From: Phaeobacter sp. G2
GTDB lineage: Bacteria > Pseudomonadota > Alphaproteobacteria > Rhodobacterales > Rhodobacteraceae
Reading direction: 5' to 3'
Assembly: GCA_025163595.1 (NCBI GenBank)
Contig: CP104100.1
Span: 2,232,001 to 2,296,000 of the forward strand
Length of the DNA stretch: 64,000 nucleotides
Program-made: the position numbers and the translations under genes
Notes under the pieces: generated by a model
Told to the model about the DNA's origin: nothing
Database searches by the model: none
What the model saw: the letters and a program-made list of their open reading frames with translations, nothing else
Part shown: positions 36,143-45,585 of the stretch, one piece after another
Layout: the number at the start of each line of letters is the position of its first letter
Position numbering within the stretch: the stretch's first letter is position 1

Positions 36143-36176
36143 AACACCCCAGCGCATAATGCCCTGGGGTGTTTTT
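36143..36176 (+). terminator. Intrinsic terminator of der
   Basis: Ten-base arms AACACCCCAG and CTGGGGTGTT (36143-36152 and 36164-36173) with an 11-base loop, then TTT. It lies 54 bases after der. Confidence 0.88.
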
Positions 36177-36329
36177 GTTTGAAGAGTGACCGCAGTTGGG
36201 TCAAGATCGGGGCAGTAGATGAGCGGGCGGCGCTGGTCGTTGATTGAGACATCCGTTTTTTGCACGATCCAGTTTGTACCGGCCAGAGCTTTCAAACCCG
36301 CGTTACACTTGGCATTTATTTGAACACCT

Positions 36330-37283
36330 ATGGACCTTAGAAGCTATACCCGCAGTTACGCCCGGCAAGACAACAGGTTGGCTTTGTTGAGCTTTCTTGG
36401 CACCTTTGCCACCTATTTCTGTGCGCTCACCCTGGCGATCAGCCAGGCTGATAGGTTGTATATTCTGATCCCCTGCGGCGTGGTTTTTGCCTTTGCCTCG
36501 GTTAGGCTTTATGTGTTGCAACACGACACTGGCCACCACTCCCTGTTTGAAACACGGCTTCAAAATGAGCTGGCAGGTCATATTCTGTCGCCCTTTACCT
36601 TCGCACCTTTTGAGGTGATGAAGCAAAACCACAACCTGCATCATGCAAATATCGGCAATCTCGACCACCGCGAAACCGGCGAGATACACACCATGACCCT
36701 GCAAGAGTGGCAGCAGGCCGGACTATGGCAGCGGCTGTATTATCGCCTGTACCGCAACCCGCTTCTGTTTGTGCCACTGGGCGCCGCGTTTACCTATTTT
36801 GTCCGCTATCGCTGGCCCAAGAACAGCTCCCGCTTTGGGGCGCTAGGGGTGATCCTGCACAATATCACCATCCTGTGCCTGCTTTGGCTGTTGTATCACT
36901 ACGCTGGCTGGCAGGGTGTGTGGATCTGGTTGGGGTTCTCGTTTCTGGGCGGCATGATCGGGGTCTTTCTGGTCTATCTGCAGCATAATTTTGAAGACAC
37001 CTATTGGGACAGACGCCCGGATCTCAACCCAGCCGAGGCTGCCTTGCAGGGCTCGTCCTGCCTGGATTTTGGCTGGGTCTTTGATTTCGCCGTGGCCAAT
37101 ATCACCCTGCATGACCTTCACCACTTTAACGCGCGCATCCCCAGCTATCGCCTGCGACAATGCCACTATAATCTGCCTGCCGAGTTTGCCTTGCGGCGCA
37201 TCAAATTTGCCGAAGCCCTGGGCGCTTTGTCGCTAAAGCTTTGGGATGAAGACAAAAAGCGACTTGTGCCCTTTCCTGGGTAA
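36330..37283 (+). CDS. Membrane fatty-acid desaturase family protein
   Basis: A 317-residue integral membrane di-iron enzyme. Its three histidine boxes are LQHDTGHHS (about residue 68), KQNHNLHHANIG (about 98) and ITLHDLHHFNARIPSY (about 258). LNPAEAALQGSSCLDFG lies between the second and third boxes. Hydrophobic segments surround each box. The family introduces double bonds or hydroxyls in lipids or carotenoids; the acyl substrate is unknown. No strong ribosome binding site is visible before the ATG. It stands alone between der and the helix-hairpin-helix gene. Confidence 0.85.
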   Translation: MDLRSYTRSYARQDNRLALLSFLGTFATYFCALTLAISQADRLYILIPCGVVFAFASVRLYVLQHDTGHHSLFETRLQNELAGHILSPFTFAPFEVMKQNHNLHHANIGNLDHRETGEIHTMTLQEWQQAGLWQRLYYRLYRNPLLFVPLGAAFTYFVRYRWPKNSSRFGALGVILHNITILCLLWLLYHYAGWQGVWIWLGFSFLGGMIGVFLVYLQHNFEDTYWDRRPDLNPAEAALQGSSCLDFGWVFDFAVANITLHDLHHFNARIPSYRLRQCHYNLPAEFALRRIKFAEALGALSLKLWDEDKKRLVPFPG

Positions 37284-37352
37284 CTCTTCACGTGCAATAA
37301 TTTCAAACAACACCCGACGCGCAGCAAGAAAATTCAGAGGAGTACGGCAGGA

Positions 37353-38048
37353 ATGACTGATATTATTGAACTGAGTGGCGTTGGTCCGGCGCTGGCAAAA
37401 ACCCTCAAAGATCATGGCGTGGGCACGGTAGAGGCTGTCGTCGCAGCGTCCTTGGAGGATTTGAAAGCCATCCCAGGCATCGGTGCTGCCCGCGCAATGC
37501 GGTTGAAACAGGTCGCAGAGATCAGCAAGGGTGGCGCCGTGGCGCCCCCCGTGGCGGCTCCTGTGAAACCAGCTGCGAAACCAACTGCTGCAGGGGCGGG
37601 AAAGAAAAACCTGCCCTCAAAATCAAAAGCTAAGTCAGCAGTGAGAACCCAGACCAGCAAGGTAAAAGAGGCGGCGATGTCACAGGCGTCAGAGGCGGAG
37701 GAAGCCTTGAGCACAGCCTTGGCAGCAGCAGAGGCTGCCCGTGAAGCCGCGGAACAAAAGGCGGCGAAGGCCAAGGCCAAGGCCAAGAAATCGGTGCGCA
37801 AGGCCGAGGCTTTGATGGAAGAAGTTGCCAAGGCAAAAGAAAAAGCCCGCACTAAGGCCAAAAAGATGAAGGCCGATGCGCGCCGCGCTATTGAACGGGA
37901 AAAGGCCAAGGCCCAGACCATTTTGGACGATCTGGCTCAAAAGTCCAAAGACATGGACAAAGAGAAAACTAAGGAGAAGGATAAAAAGCCTAAAGCCAGC
38001 TCCAAATCTTCGGACAAAAAGAAGGCCAAGAAAGCCGACAAAAGCTAG
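37353..38048 (+). CDS. Helix-hairpin-helix protein with lysine/alanine-rich histone-H1-like tail
   Basis: A 231-residue protein. Residues 1-55 hold two helix-hairpin-helix motifs (LSGVGPALAKTL and IPGIGAARAMRLKQV), a fold that binds DNA backbone. The rest is dominated by Lys and Ala with some Glu, in a pattern like histone H1 tails and coiled helices (KAKAKAKKSVRKAEAL, KEKARTKAKKMKA, then KTKEKDKKPKASSKSSDKKK). It probably coats or compacts DNA, or acts in the nucleoid; this is inference. AGAGGAG precedes the ATG. Exact domain identity in families is not certain. Confidence 0.75.
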   Translation: MTDIIELSGVGPALAKTLKDHGVGTVEAVVAASLEDLKAIPGIGAARAMRLKQVAEISKGGAVAPPVAAPVKPAAKPTAAGAGKKNLPSKSKAKSAVRTQTSKVKEAAMSQASEAEEALSTALAAAEAAREAAEQKAAKAKAKAKKSVRKAEALMEEVAKAKEKARTKAKKMKADARRAIEREKAKAQTILDDLAQKSKDMDKEKTKEKDKKPKASSKSSDKKKAKKADKS

Positions 38049-38092
38049 GCCTTTGATTTTGGGTGAAAACCAGCCGAACATTTTATAAAACA

Positions 38093-38129
38093 GGGGCGCC
38101 ACTCAGGATTGAGCGTCGCCCCTTTTTTC
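38093..38129 (+). terminator. Intrinsic terminator after the helix-hairpin-helix gene
   Basis: AGGGGCG (38093-38099) pairs with CGCCCCT (38118-38124), with further partial pairing inside (cactc/gag), followed by TTTTTT. It lies between two convergent genes, and on the minus strand the T side is weaker. Confidence 0.8.
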
Positions 38130-38159
38130 TAATTTGGTATTCCGCGCTGATTGGGTGGT

Positions 38160-39452
38160 TTAGACCAGATCGCCATCGGCGGTGAGGGTCAGTTTGCCCT
38201 TCAGGTAGGGGCCCAGAACCTCTGGTAAAATAACCGAGCCATCGGCTTGTTGACCATTTTCCAAAACCGCAATCAGGCACCGTCCAACTGCCAGGCCAGA
38301 TCCGTTGAGGCTGTGCACAAACTCAGGCTTGCCACCATCCGCAGGGCGGAACCGTGCGTTCATGCGGCGGGCCTGGAAAGCGCCCGTAGTGGAGACCGAT
38401 GAAATCTCGCGGTAGGTGTTTTGCCCCGGCAGCCAGGCTTCGATATCAAAGGTGCGCCGGGCGCCAAAGCCCATGTCGCCAGTACACAACACCACAGTGC
38501 GGTAAGGCACACCCAGTTTCTCCAGCAGCCCTTCGGCGCAGCGCAGCATGCGCTTTTGCTCGGCATCAGACTCATCCGGATGGGTGATCGACACCATCTC
38601 GACCTTTTCAAACTGGTGCTGGCGCAGCATGCCAGAGGTGTCGCGCCCGGCTGATCCCGCCTCAGAGCGGAAACACTGGGTATGGGCGGTCATGCGGATG
38701 GGCAGCTCTGCGGCTTCCAATACGTCGCCAGCGACGGAATAGGTCAGTGTCACCTCAGAGGTGGGCACCAGCCACCAGCCATTGGTGGTTTGATAGCTGT
38801 CATCACCAAATTTTGGCAGCTTGTCCGTGCCATACATCGCTTCATCCCGGACCAGAACCGGGGTCTGCATCTCGGTGAGACCATTTTCGTCCACATGAGT
38901 GTCGACCATGAACTGCGCCAGGGCGCGGTGGATACGGGCGACGCCACCTTTGAGAAAGACAAACCGCGCACCGGATGTTTTGGCAGCAGTTTCAAAATCC
39001 ATTGCCTGAGCCACGCCTGCGATCTCAAAATGTTCTTTGGCTGCAAAATCCAGCTCACGCGGGGTGCCCCAACGGTTGACCTCGACGTTGTCGTCTTCAT
39101 CGGCGCCATCAGGCACGTCGTCGGCTGGCAGATTGGCGATACGGGCCAGCATGTCGGTCTGCTTGGCGTCCAGCTCTTTGGCTTCGGTCTGCAGCGCAGC
39201 CACTTGCGCCTTTTTCTCGGCCACTTCCGCGCGCAGGCGTTCAAAGGTCTCGTTGTCGCCCTTGGCCTTGGCGGCGCCAATTTCCTTGGCGGCCTTGTTC
39301 TGCGCGGCCTGTGCGGCCTCGGCTTGCTGGATCTTGGCGCGGCGGGCTTCGTCCAGGGCCAGAATGTCTGAGGATACGCCCGCATCCCCACGCCGCGCCA
39401 AAGCAGCGTCAAAAGCAGCAGGGTTTTCGCGGATTGCACGGATGTCATGCAT
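38160..39452 (-). CDS. serS: Serine-tRNA ligase
   Basis: A 430-residue class II aminoacyl-tRNA synthetase. The N-terminal coiled-coil arm (about residues 25-110, rich in Ala, Glu, Lys) docks the long variable arm of tRNA-Ser. Motif 2 reads [20 protein letters not shown] and motif 3 [27 protein letters not shown] precedes the ATG. Genome neighbours are unrelated to translation apart from yajC-secDF downstream on the other strand. Confidence 0.97.
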   Translation of the reverse strand: MHDIRAIRENPAAFDAALARRGDAGVSSDILALDEARRAKIQQAEAAQAAQNKAAKEIGAAKAKGDNETFERLRAEVAEKKAQVAALQTEAKELDAKQTDMLARIANLPADDVPDGADEDDNVEVNRWGTPRELDFAAKEHFEIAGVAQAMDFETAAKTSGARFVFLKGGVARIHRALAQFMVDTHVDENGLTEMQTPVLVRDEAMYGTDKLPKFGDDSYQTTNGWWLVPTSEVTLTYSVAGDVLEAAELPIRMTAHTQCFRSEAGSAGRDTSGMLRQHQFEKVEMVSITHPDESDAEQKRMLRCAEGLLEKLGVPYRTVVLCTGDMGFGARRTFDIEAWLPGQNTYREISSVSTTGAFQARRMNARFRPADGGKPEFVHSLNGSGLAVGRCLIAVLENGQQADGSVILPEVLGPYLKGKLTLTADGDLV

Positions 39453-39798
39453 GATGGCGTCTCCTCGACGGTTTTTGAATCAATGAGCAACCTATGCCGC
39501 AGCGGTACAGAAAGAGGAAGGGGGCAGGGGCAAAAGCTGGGAAATGTTGTAGCGCCGCAAGGGGAGGGGAGGCAGCTGCCTGGGGCATTTTGCCTATGTG
39601 CGGTGTGTCCTTGCCAGGGGGCGGATTTGCCTTGGTCGCTTTGATGGCTTTGTTGCATCAGCAGAGACCGCATTTCCCCAGCTTTTCAGGGCCAAACAGC
39701 GGGGCTGCCTTGCAATGCTTGGGTGCAGCGCATAGGTTCGCCGCAAATTCACGGCACCTCGCCAAGAGGGTGCCGTATAGACAGAAGGAAGACCCCCC
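39453..39798. other. Intergenic region between serS and yajC
   Basis: About 346 bases between divergent genes. Short open frames on both strands show no family features. No clear promoter, hairpin or RNA gene was found by eye, although it must hold the promoter of the secretion operon. Confidence 0.4.
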
Positions 39799-40083
39799 TT
39801 GGATATGAACCAGATTGGCCAGTTTCTCCCCCTCATCCTGATCTTTGCGATCATGTATTTCCTGCTGATCCGTCCGCAGCAGAAAAAGATGAAAGAACAT
39901 CAGACCATGGTCTCGAATGTGCGTCGCGGCGATCAGGTGGTCACCCAGGGTGGCCTGATCGGCAAAATTGCCAAGGTCAAAGATGACAACGAAGTCGAAG
40001 TCGAACTGGCCGAAGGCGTCAAGGTGCGGGTGGTGAAATCCACCATTGCCCAGGTCCTGACCAAGACCGAGCCGGCAGCTTAA
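39799..40083 (+). CDS. yajC: Preprotein translocase subunit YajC
   Basis: A 94-residue single-span membrane protein associated with SecDF. FLPLILIFAIMYFLLIRPQQ is the membrane helix with the RPQQKKMKEH motif at its end, and GDQVVTQGGLIGKIAKV follows. The TTG at 39799 has AAGGAAG at the ideal seven to eight bases. An ATG at 39805, two codons later, would have 13-14 bases of spacing, so the TTG is preferred but not proven. secD and secF follow. Confidence 0.92.
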   Translation: MDMNQIGQFLPLILIFAIMYFLLIRPQQKKMKEHQTMVSNVRRGDQVVTQGGLIGKIAKVKDDNEVEVELAEGVKVRVVKSTIAQVLTKTEPAA

Positions 40084-40116
40084 TAGCCCCCTTTAACAAA
40101 CTGAAAAGGCAGGGCA

Positions 40117-41778
40117 ATGCTTCAAATTGATCTCTGGAAAAGGGTTCTCATCTGGCTGGTCTGTGTGACCGGCCTTTTGCTTGCCCTGCCAAATGGGTTT
40201 TATACCCGGGTTGAGCAGTCCAACGATGCTGCCGCCGAAATCATCGCCAAAGGCGACACTCCCGAACGGCAGGCCTTGGTCGCGCAATGGCCCAGTTATC
40301 TGCCGTCCTCGCTGGTCAATCTTGGTCTCGATCTGCGCGGTGGGGCGCATCTGCTGGCCGAAGTGAAGGTCACGGATGTCTACGCCGCCCGCATGGATGC
40401 GCTTTGGCCCGAGGTGCGTGATGCCCTGCGGCCCGAACGCGCTACGGTTGGCAGCTTTCGCCGTCAGCAAGCACCTGAAGGGCAGATTCGCCTGAAGATC
40501 TCCAAGCCCGAGGGCATGCCCCGCGCGCTAGAAGTGGTGCGCGGTCTGGCTAATCCGATCACCAGCCTCACCGGGGCCGGCGCGTCTGACATCGATGTGT
40601 CCGGGCAGGGTGATGTCATCACCATTGAACTGTCCGAGGCGGAAAAACTCGCCTCTGATGATCGCACGGTGCGCCAGTCGTTGGAAATCGTCCGTCGCCG
40701 GATTGATGAGGTGGGCACGCGGGAGCCGACAATCCAACGCCAGGGCGCGGATCGCATTCTGATTCAGGTGCCGGGCATTGGCTCCGCGTCTGAGCTGAAA
40801 GCCATTATCGGCACCACCGCCCAGCTGACCTTTAACCCGGTTGTGGGACGTGGCTCTGACCCGGATGCGCCTGCGGGTGTTGGCAACAAGGTCATCCCGT
40901 CGCTGGATGAACCCGGTGCCTTTTACACAGTGGAAGCAGCGCCGGTTGTCACTGGTGAGCAACTGGTCGATGCGCAGCCTGCTTTTGATCAGAACGGTCG
41001 CCCCGCTGTGAATTTCCGGTTCAACACCTCAGGTGCGCGTAAGTTTGGAGACTATACTGCGGAAAACATTGGCTCTCCCTTTGCCATTGTGCTGGATGAT
41101 GAGGTGGTCTCGGCGCCGACCATCCAGTCGCATATCCCCGGTGGCTCCGGCATTATCACCGGTAACTTCACCATCGAGGAAAGCACCCATCTGGCGATCC
41201 TGTTGCGCGCAGGCGCCCTGCCTGCGGAGCTGGAGTTCCTGGAAGAGCGTACCATTGGGCCAGAATTGGGCCAGGACAGCATTGATGCCGGCAAAATCGC
41301 CACCATCGTCGCCTTTGTGGGCGTGCTGGTGTTTATGGCGCTGAGCTATGGGCTGTTTGGGATTTTTGCCAATGTGGCCTTGATCCTGAACGTGGCGCTG
41401 ATCTTTGGCTTCCTCAGCCTGATTGGTGCAACGCTGACCCTGCCGGGGATTGCCGGTATCGTGTTGACGGTTGGCATGGCGGTCGATGCCAATGTGCTGA
41501 TCTTTGAGCGAATCCGTGAAGAGCTGAAAGCTGGCCGTGGTCCGGCACGGGCCATTGACGAGGGCTACTCCAAGGCGCTGAGCGCCATTCTGGACGCCAA
41601 TATCACCACCTTCATCACCGCTGTGATCCTGTTCGCCATGGGCTCTGGCCCGGTGCGCGGCTTTGCGATCACGCTGGGACTTGGCATTATGACCTCGGTC
41701 TTTACCGCGATCTTTGTCACCCGGTTGATCATCGTGATGTGGTTTGAACGTCGCCGTCCCAAAAAGATTGAGGTGTAA
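40117..41778 (+). CDS. secD: Protein translocase subunit SecD
   Basis: A 553-residue membrane protein that uses the proton motive force to pull preproteins through SecYEG. LVNLGLDLRGGAHLLAEVKV is the D1 signature near the N-terminus, and the C-terminal half holds a six-helix block (QDSIDAGKIATIVAFVGVL and GMAVDANVLIFERIREELKA). AAAAGGCAGGGC precedes the ATG. secF starts two bases after the secD stop. Confidence 0.96.
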   Translation: MLQIDLWKRVLIWLVCVTGLLLALPNGFYTRVEQSNDAAAEIIAKGDTPERQALVAQWPSYLPSSLVNLGLDLRGGAHLLAEVKVTDVYAARMDALWPEVRDALRPERATVGSFRRQQAPEGQIRLKISKPEGMPRALEVVRGLANPITSLTGAGASDIDVSGQGDVITIELSEAEKLASDDRTVRQSLEIVRRRIDEVGTREPTIQRQGADRILIQVPGIGSASELKAIIGTTAQLTFNPVVGRGSDPDAPAGVGNKVIPSLDEPGAFYTVEAAPVVTGEQLVDAQPAFDQNGRPAVNFRFNTSGARKFGDYTAENIGSPFAIVLDDEVVSAPTIQSHIPGGSGIITGNFTIEESTHLAILLRAGALPAELEFLEERTIGPELGQDSIDAGKIATIVAFVGVLVFMALSYGLFGIFANVALILNVALIFGFLSLIGATLTLPGIAGIVLTVGMAVDANVLIFERIREELKAGRGPARAIDEGYSKALSAILDANITTFITAVILFAMGSGPVRGFAITLGLGIMTSVFTAIFVTRLIIVMWFERRRPKKIEV

Positions 41779-41780
41779 TC

Positions 41781-42749
41781 ATGCGGTTAAGACTTGTTCC
41801 CCAGGAGACCTCATTCGATTTCTTCAGCAAGTGGAGGATCTGGCTGGGTATTTCTGCTCTTATGATGGTTGTCGGGCTGGCGTCCTTTGGCCTGCAGGGG
41901 CTGAACTTTGGCATCGACTTTCGCGGCGGCACAACCGTGCGAACCGAAAGCACCACGGCGATTGACGTAGGCCTGTACCGAGAGGCCATTGCGCCGCTGG
42001 AGTTGGGTGATATCTCGATTACCGAGGTGTTTGACCCGACCTTTGCGGAAGATCAGCATGTTGCGATGATCCGTATTCAGGCGCAGGCCAGCGGCGAGGC
42101 GATCTCTGGTGAGGTGATCGAAACCCTGCAAACCACGCTGGACGCGGTGGCACCGGGCATCAAATTTGTGTCGGTTGAATCCGTGGGTCCCAAGGTCTCG
42201 GGTGAGCTGGTGCAAACCGCGATTCTGGCGGTGGTACTGGCGATTGGTGCGGTGCTTATCTACATCTGGCTGCGGTTTGAGTGGCAGTTTGCCTTGGGCG
42301 CGGTTGTGGCCTTGGTGCATGACGTGGTGCTGACCATCGGGATCTTTTCCGAGCTTCAGATCAAATTTGATCTCGCCATCATTGCGGCGCTGCTGACGAT
42401 CGTGGGCTACTCGCTCAACGATACCGTGGTGGTGTTTGACCGGGTGCGTGAAAACCTGCGGCGCTACAAAAAGAAAGACCTGTCGGAGGTGCTGAACCTG
42501 TCGATCAATGAAACCCTCAGCCGTACCGTGATGACCTCGGTCACCACACTGCTGGCGCTGATCTCGCTTTATGTGCTGGGCGGCGATGTGATTCGCGGAT
42601 TTGTCTTTGCGATGATCTGGGGTGTGATCGTGGGCACCTATTCCTCGGTCTTTGTGGCCTCCACCATCTTGCTGTGGCTGGGCGTCAAACGCGACTGGAG
42701 TAAGCAGGCCAATACCGCTGGCAACCAGTTTGGCAATATCGACGCCTGA
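41781..42749 (+). CDS. secF: Protein translocase subunit SecF
   Basis: A 322-residue partner of SecD. GLNFGIDFRGGTTVRTEST is the family start, and GYSLNDTVVVFDRVRENLRR marks the conserved fifth-helix region. Its ribosome binding site GAGGTG overlaps the secD stop region, consistent with coupled translation. A strong terminator lies about 34 bases downstream. Confidence 0.95.
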   Translation: MRLRLVPQETSFDFFSKWRIWLGISALMMVVGLASFGLQGLNFGIDFRGGTTVRTESTTAIDVGLYREAIAPLELGDISITEVFDPTFAEDQHVAMIRIQAQASGEAISGEVIETLQTTLDAVAPGIKFVSVESVGPKVSGELVQTAILAVVLAIGAVLIYIWLRFEWQFALGAVVALVHDVVLTIGIFSELQIKFDLAIIAALLTIVGYSLNDTVVVFDRVRENLRRYKKKDLSEVLNLSINETLSRTVMTSVTTLLALISLYVLGGDVIRGFVFAMIWGVIVGTYSSVFVASTILLWLGVKRDWSKQANTAGNQFGNIDA

Positions 42750-42783
42750 GCGCGTCGACCCGAAGCACTGGCGTTACCAACAG

Positions 42784-42821
42784 ACGAAGCTGCGGGGGCT
42801 CTCCGCAGCTTCGTTTTGTTT
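42784..42821 (+). terminator. Intrinsic terminator of yajC-secDF
   Basis: Twelve-base perfect arms acgaagctgcgg and ccgcagcttcgt (42784-42795 and 42803-42814) with a seven-base loop, then TTTGTTTT. It separates the secretion operon from the Mth938-like gene. Confidence 0.92.
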
Positions 42822-42900
42822 TGACAAGCCGATTGCGGACATGGCAGGGATTGCCCCGGTTTGAGGCGCGCAGCGCAGCGTAACAGAGATAGGACAGCCC

Positions 42901-43254
42901 ATGCAGCTCAATGAGGTGACATTTACGGAAGCTCGGCCTGTTGATGGCTATGGGCCTGGGTTCTTTCGCGTCGGCGGAGAGGTCCATCACGGCGCCTTGC
43001 TGATCACCGCCACAGGGCTGAACACTTGGGGCGGCTATGGCGATGAGTCCAACCTCTTGGCCCTGGCCGGGAAGGTGGATGTTGTGTTTATCGGAACCGG
43101 GGCGGAAATCGCCCATATCCCGGCAGAGCTGCGCAACAGCCTGGAAGGTGCGGGGCTAGGGGTGGAAGTGATGAATTCTCCGGCGGCCTGCAGAACCTAT
43201 AATGTGCTGCTGTCAGAGGGGCGTCGCGTCGCGCTGGCGGTTCTGCCAGTTTAA
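42901..43254 (+). CDS. Mth938-like (DUF498) protein
   Basis: A 117-residue protein of the Mth938 fold. It has VDGYGPGFFRVGGEVHHGAL and VDVVFIGTGAEIAHIPAELR, the usual core, and NSPAACRTYNVLLSEGRRVA near the end. Relatives act in respiratory-complex assembly in mitochondria; the bacterial role is not defined. It lies between secF and ccmA, an arrangement common in Rhodobacterales (general knowledge). AGGACAG is before the ATG. Confidence 0.88.
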   Translation: MQLNEVTFTEARPVDGYGPGFFRVGGEVHHGALLITATGLNTWGGYGDESNLLALAGKVDVVFIGTGAEIAHIPAELRNSLEGAGLGVEVMNSPAACRTYNVLLSEGRRVALAVLPV

Positions 43255-43259
43255 CATCC

Positions 43260-43301
43260 GAGGGCTAAAATCTGCAGCATTGGTCCTGCAAAGCTGCCCT
43301 C
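43260..43301 (+). terminator. Weak nested inverted repeat after the Mth938-like gene
   Basis: gagggc (43260-43265) pairs with gccctc (43296-43301), with tgcag/ctgca inside. No T run follows, so termination is uncertain, and it could be chance. Confidence 0.3.
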
Positions 43302-43385
43302 TTGGGTGAGATTTGACATGCCGCAAGGCGCGACCCTGGGCTTTCGTACTTTTGTGCAGCCAAACAATGAGATAAGCCTGTATTC

Positions 43386-44000
43386 ATGTCACTGAATGTA
43401 TCAGATCTGAGTATTGCCCGTGGTGGGCTGCCGGTGTTGGAGGGGATCAGTTTTGAACTGAAGCCCGGACAGGCTCTGATTCTGCGTGGTCCCAATGGAA
43501 TTGGCAAAACAACCCTGCTGCGCAGCATCGCGGGGCTACAGCCTCCGCTTGGCGGCGTGGTCAGCGGTGGCGAAGATCAGATCGCCTATGCGGCGCATTC
43601 CGACGGGTTGAAATCCGCCTTGACCGTAACCGAGAACCTGCAGTTCTGGGCGAGCGTTTTTGGCACCCACAACATCGAACCGGCGCTGCAGGCCTATAAT
43701 CTGACCACGCTGCGGGACCGCCCTGCAGGGGCGCTGTCGGCGGGGCAGAAACGGCGCTTGGGCCTGTCGCGGATGATGGTGACGGGGCGGCCGATTTGGG
43801 TGATGGATGAACCCACGGTAAGCTTGGATCAGGCCTCAGTCGCCTTGTTTGCCCAAGCGGTGCGCACCCATCTGGAGGCCGGGGGATCGGCGTTGATTGC
43901 CACCCATATCGACCTTGGGCTGGATGCCAGGGTGCTGGATGTCGGTCCCTATAAGGCGGCGCCGCTGGATATCGATGATTTTGACGGGGGCTTCTTGTGA
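43386..44000 (+). CDS. ccmA: Haem exporter ATP-binding protein CcmA
   Basis: A 204-residue ATPase that drives haem handling for cytochrome c assembly. Walker A is [19 protein letters not shown] near residue 38, the signature [16 protein letters not shown], Walker [14 protein letters not shown]. The signature begins with A-L-S-A-G-Q rather than L-S-G-G-Q, a difference typical of CcmA. The stop overlaps the GTG start of ccmB by four bases. Confidence 0.95.
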   Translation: MSLNVSDLSIARGGLPVLEGISFELKPGQALILRGPNGIGKTTLLRSIAGLQPPLGGVVSGGEDQIAYAAHSDGLKSALTVTENLQFWASVFGTHNIEPALQAYNLTTLRDRPAGALSAGQKRRLGLSRMMVTGRPIWVMDEPTVSLDQASVALFAQAVRTHLEAGGSALIATHIDLGLDARVLDVGPYKAAPLDIDDFDGGFL

Positions 44001-44653
44001 TTGCGCTACTGATGCGGGATCTGCGCCTTGCGGTGCGGGCAGGGGGCGGGTTTGGCCTGGGGCTGGCCTTTTTCCTGATTGTCACCGTGATGGTGCCCTT
44101 CTCCGTTGGCCCCGAATCCGACCTGTTGGCGCGGATTGCGCCGGGGGTTTTGTGGCTGGGGGCGCTGTTGTCCTGCCTGCTGTCTCTGGACCGGCTGCTG
44201 GCGCTGGACTGGGAAGATGGTTCATTGGATCTGCTGGCCACTGCACCGCTGCCGCTGGAGGCTGTGGTCAGTATCAAGGCGCTGGCCCATTGGATTACCA
44301 CCGGCCTGCCGCTGGTTCTGGCGGCACCCGTGCTGGGGGTGCTGTTGAACCTGCCCTTGGAGGGGTTCAAGTGGGTGGTTATTTCGCTGCTGCTGGGGAC
44401 GCCAGCCTTGTCGGTGATCGGCACCTTTGGCGCGGCGCTGACAGTGGGGCTGAAACGCGGCGGGCTGTTGCTGTCGCTTCTGGTGATGCCGCTCTATGTG
44501 CCGACACTGATCTTTGGCGCCGAGGCGGCGCGGCGCGGCGCAATGGGCATGGTGGTTGAGACGCCCTTGCTTATGCTGGCGGGGATTTCCGCCGGCGTTA
44601 TCGCGCTGATGCCCTTTGCCAGCGCTGCTGTTTTGCGTATCAATCTGCGCTAG
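43997..44653 (+). CDS. ccmB: Haem exporter permease CcmB
   Basis: A 218-residue membrane protein with six hydrophobic segments. [20 protein letters not shown] opens it, and [20 protein letters not shown] is the conserved cytoplasmic loop. It starts with GTG in a GTGA overlap with ccmA. With CcmA and CcmC it forms the haem-loading ABC module. Confidence 0.93.
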   Translation: MIALLMRDLRLAVRAGGGFGLGLAFFLIVTVMVPFSVGPESDLLARIAPGVLWLGALLSCLLSLDRLLALDWEDGSLDLLATAPLPLEAVVSIKALAHWITTGLPLVLAAPVLGVLLNLPLEGFKWVVISLLLGTPALSVIGTFGAALTVGLKRGGLLLSLLVMPLYVPTLIFGAEAARRGAMGMVVETPLLMLAGISAGVIALMPFASAAVLRINLR

Positions 44654-44692
44654 CTATTTAGTAATCGAAACCACGGGAACGAGAGAGCCAAA

Positions 44693-45424
44693 ATGTCGAT
44701 CTGGGAATATGCCAATCCACGAAAGTTCCTGCAGACTTCGGAACGGGTGATGCCGGTGCTCTGGGTGAGCTCGGGGCTATTGATGGCCGTCGGGCTGATC
44801 TGGGGGTTCTTTTTCACGCCGGATGATTACCGCCAGGGCTCCACTGTCAAGATCATCTTCTTGCATGTGCCGGCAGCCCTGATGGCGATCAATGCCTGGT
44901 TTATGATGCTGGTGGCCTCGTTGATCTGGGTGATCCGCCGCCACCACGTCAGCGCCCTGGCGGCCAAGGCTGCGGCGCCCGTTGGCATCGTGATGACATT
45001 GATTGCCCTGGCCACGGGGGCGATCTGGGGGCAGCCCATGTGGGGCACCTGGTGGGCCTGGGATCCGCGCCTGACCTCGTTCTTGGTTTTGTTCCTGTTT
45101 TACCTCGGATATATTGCCCTGTGGGAAGCCATTGATAACCCTGACACCGCTGCTGATCTGACCTCGATCCTCTGCCTTGTCGGTACTGTCTTTGCGGTGC
45201 TGAGCCGCTATGCGGTGAACTTCTGGAATCAGGGGCTGCATCAGGGCGCCTCGCTGAGCCTTGATGAAAAAGAAAACGTGGCGGATGCCTTTTCCAACCC
45301 GCTCTATGTCTGCATGATTGGTTTTGGATTGTTTTTCCTTGCCATGGTGTTTTATCGCACCGGAACTGAAATTCGCGCGCGGCGCATCAAGGCGCTGATG
45401 GCGCGTCAACGGCAGGAGGCGTGA
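44693..45424 (+). CDS. ccmC: Haem lyase-associated protein CcmC
   Basis: A 243-residue polytopic membrane protein with the tryptophan-rich haem-handling loop GQPMWGTWWAWDPRLTS (the WWD motif) and flanking conserved histidines, for example in KIIFLHVPAALMAINA and NFWNQGLHQGASLSL. It loads haem onto CcmE, whose gene is not in this window. It follows ccmB by 39 bases. Confidence 0.95.
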   Translation: MSIWEYANPRKFLQTSERVMPVLWVSSGLLMAVGLIWGFFFTPDDYRQGSTVKIIFLHVPAALMAINAWFMMLVASLIWVIRRHHVSALAAKAAAPVGIVMTLIALATGAIWGQPMWGTWWAWDPRLTSFLVLFLFYLGYIALWEAIDNPDTAADLTSILCLVGTVFAVLSRYAVNFWNQGLHQGASLSLDEKENVADAFSNPLYVCMIGFGLFFLAMVFYRTGTEIRARRIKALMARQRQEA

Positions 45425-45426
45425 CC

Positions 45427-45585
45427 ATGTTGCCAGATCTGGGGAAATACAGTGAAACGGTGCTGTCGGCCTATGCCGCGTCGCTGCTGCTACTGGCGCT
45501 ATTGGTGGTGTTGACCCTGTGGCGCGGCCGCCGGGTGCGTCGCGACATGGATACGTTAGAGCAAAGGATGCGCCGGGATGGCTAA
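45427..45585 (+). CDS. ccmD: Haem exporter protein CcmD
   Basis: A 52-residue protein read directly from the sequence between ccmC and ccmG: MLPDLGKYSETVLSAYAASL, then a leucine-rich helix and a basic, Arg-rich end (RGRRVRRDMDTLEQRMRRDG). That is the normal size and topology of CcmD (one membrane helix plus a basic tail). It starts three bases after the ccmC stop and overlaps ccmG by eight bases. It stabilises the CcmABC complex. Confidence 0.88.
   Translation: MLPDLGKYSETVLSAYAASLLLLALLVVLTLWRGRRVRRDMDTLEQRMRRDG

Noticed and set aside
43260..43301. The inverted repeat after the Mth938-like gene as a strong terminator
   Set aside because: No T run follows; I kept it only as a low-confidence feature.
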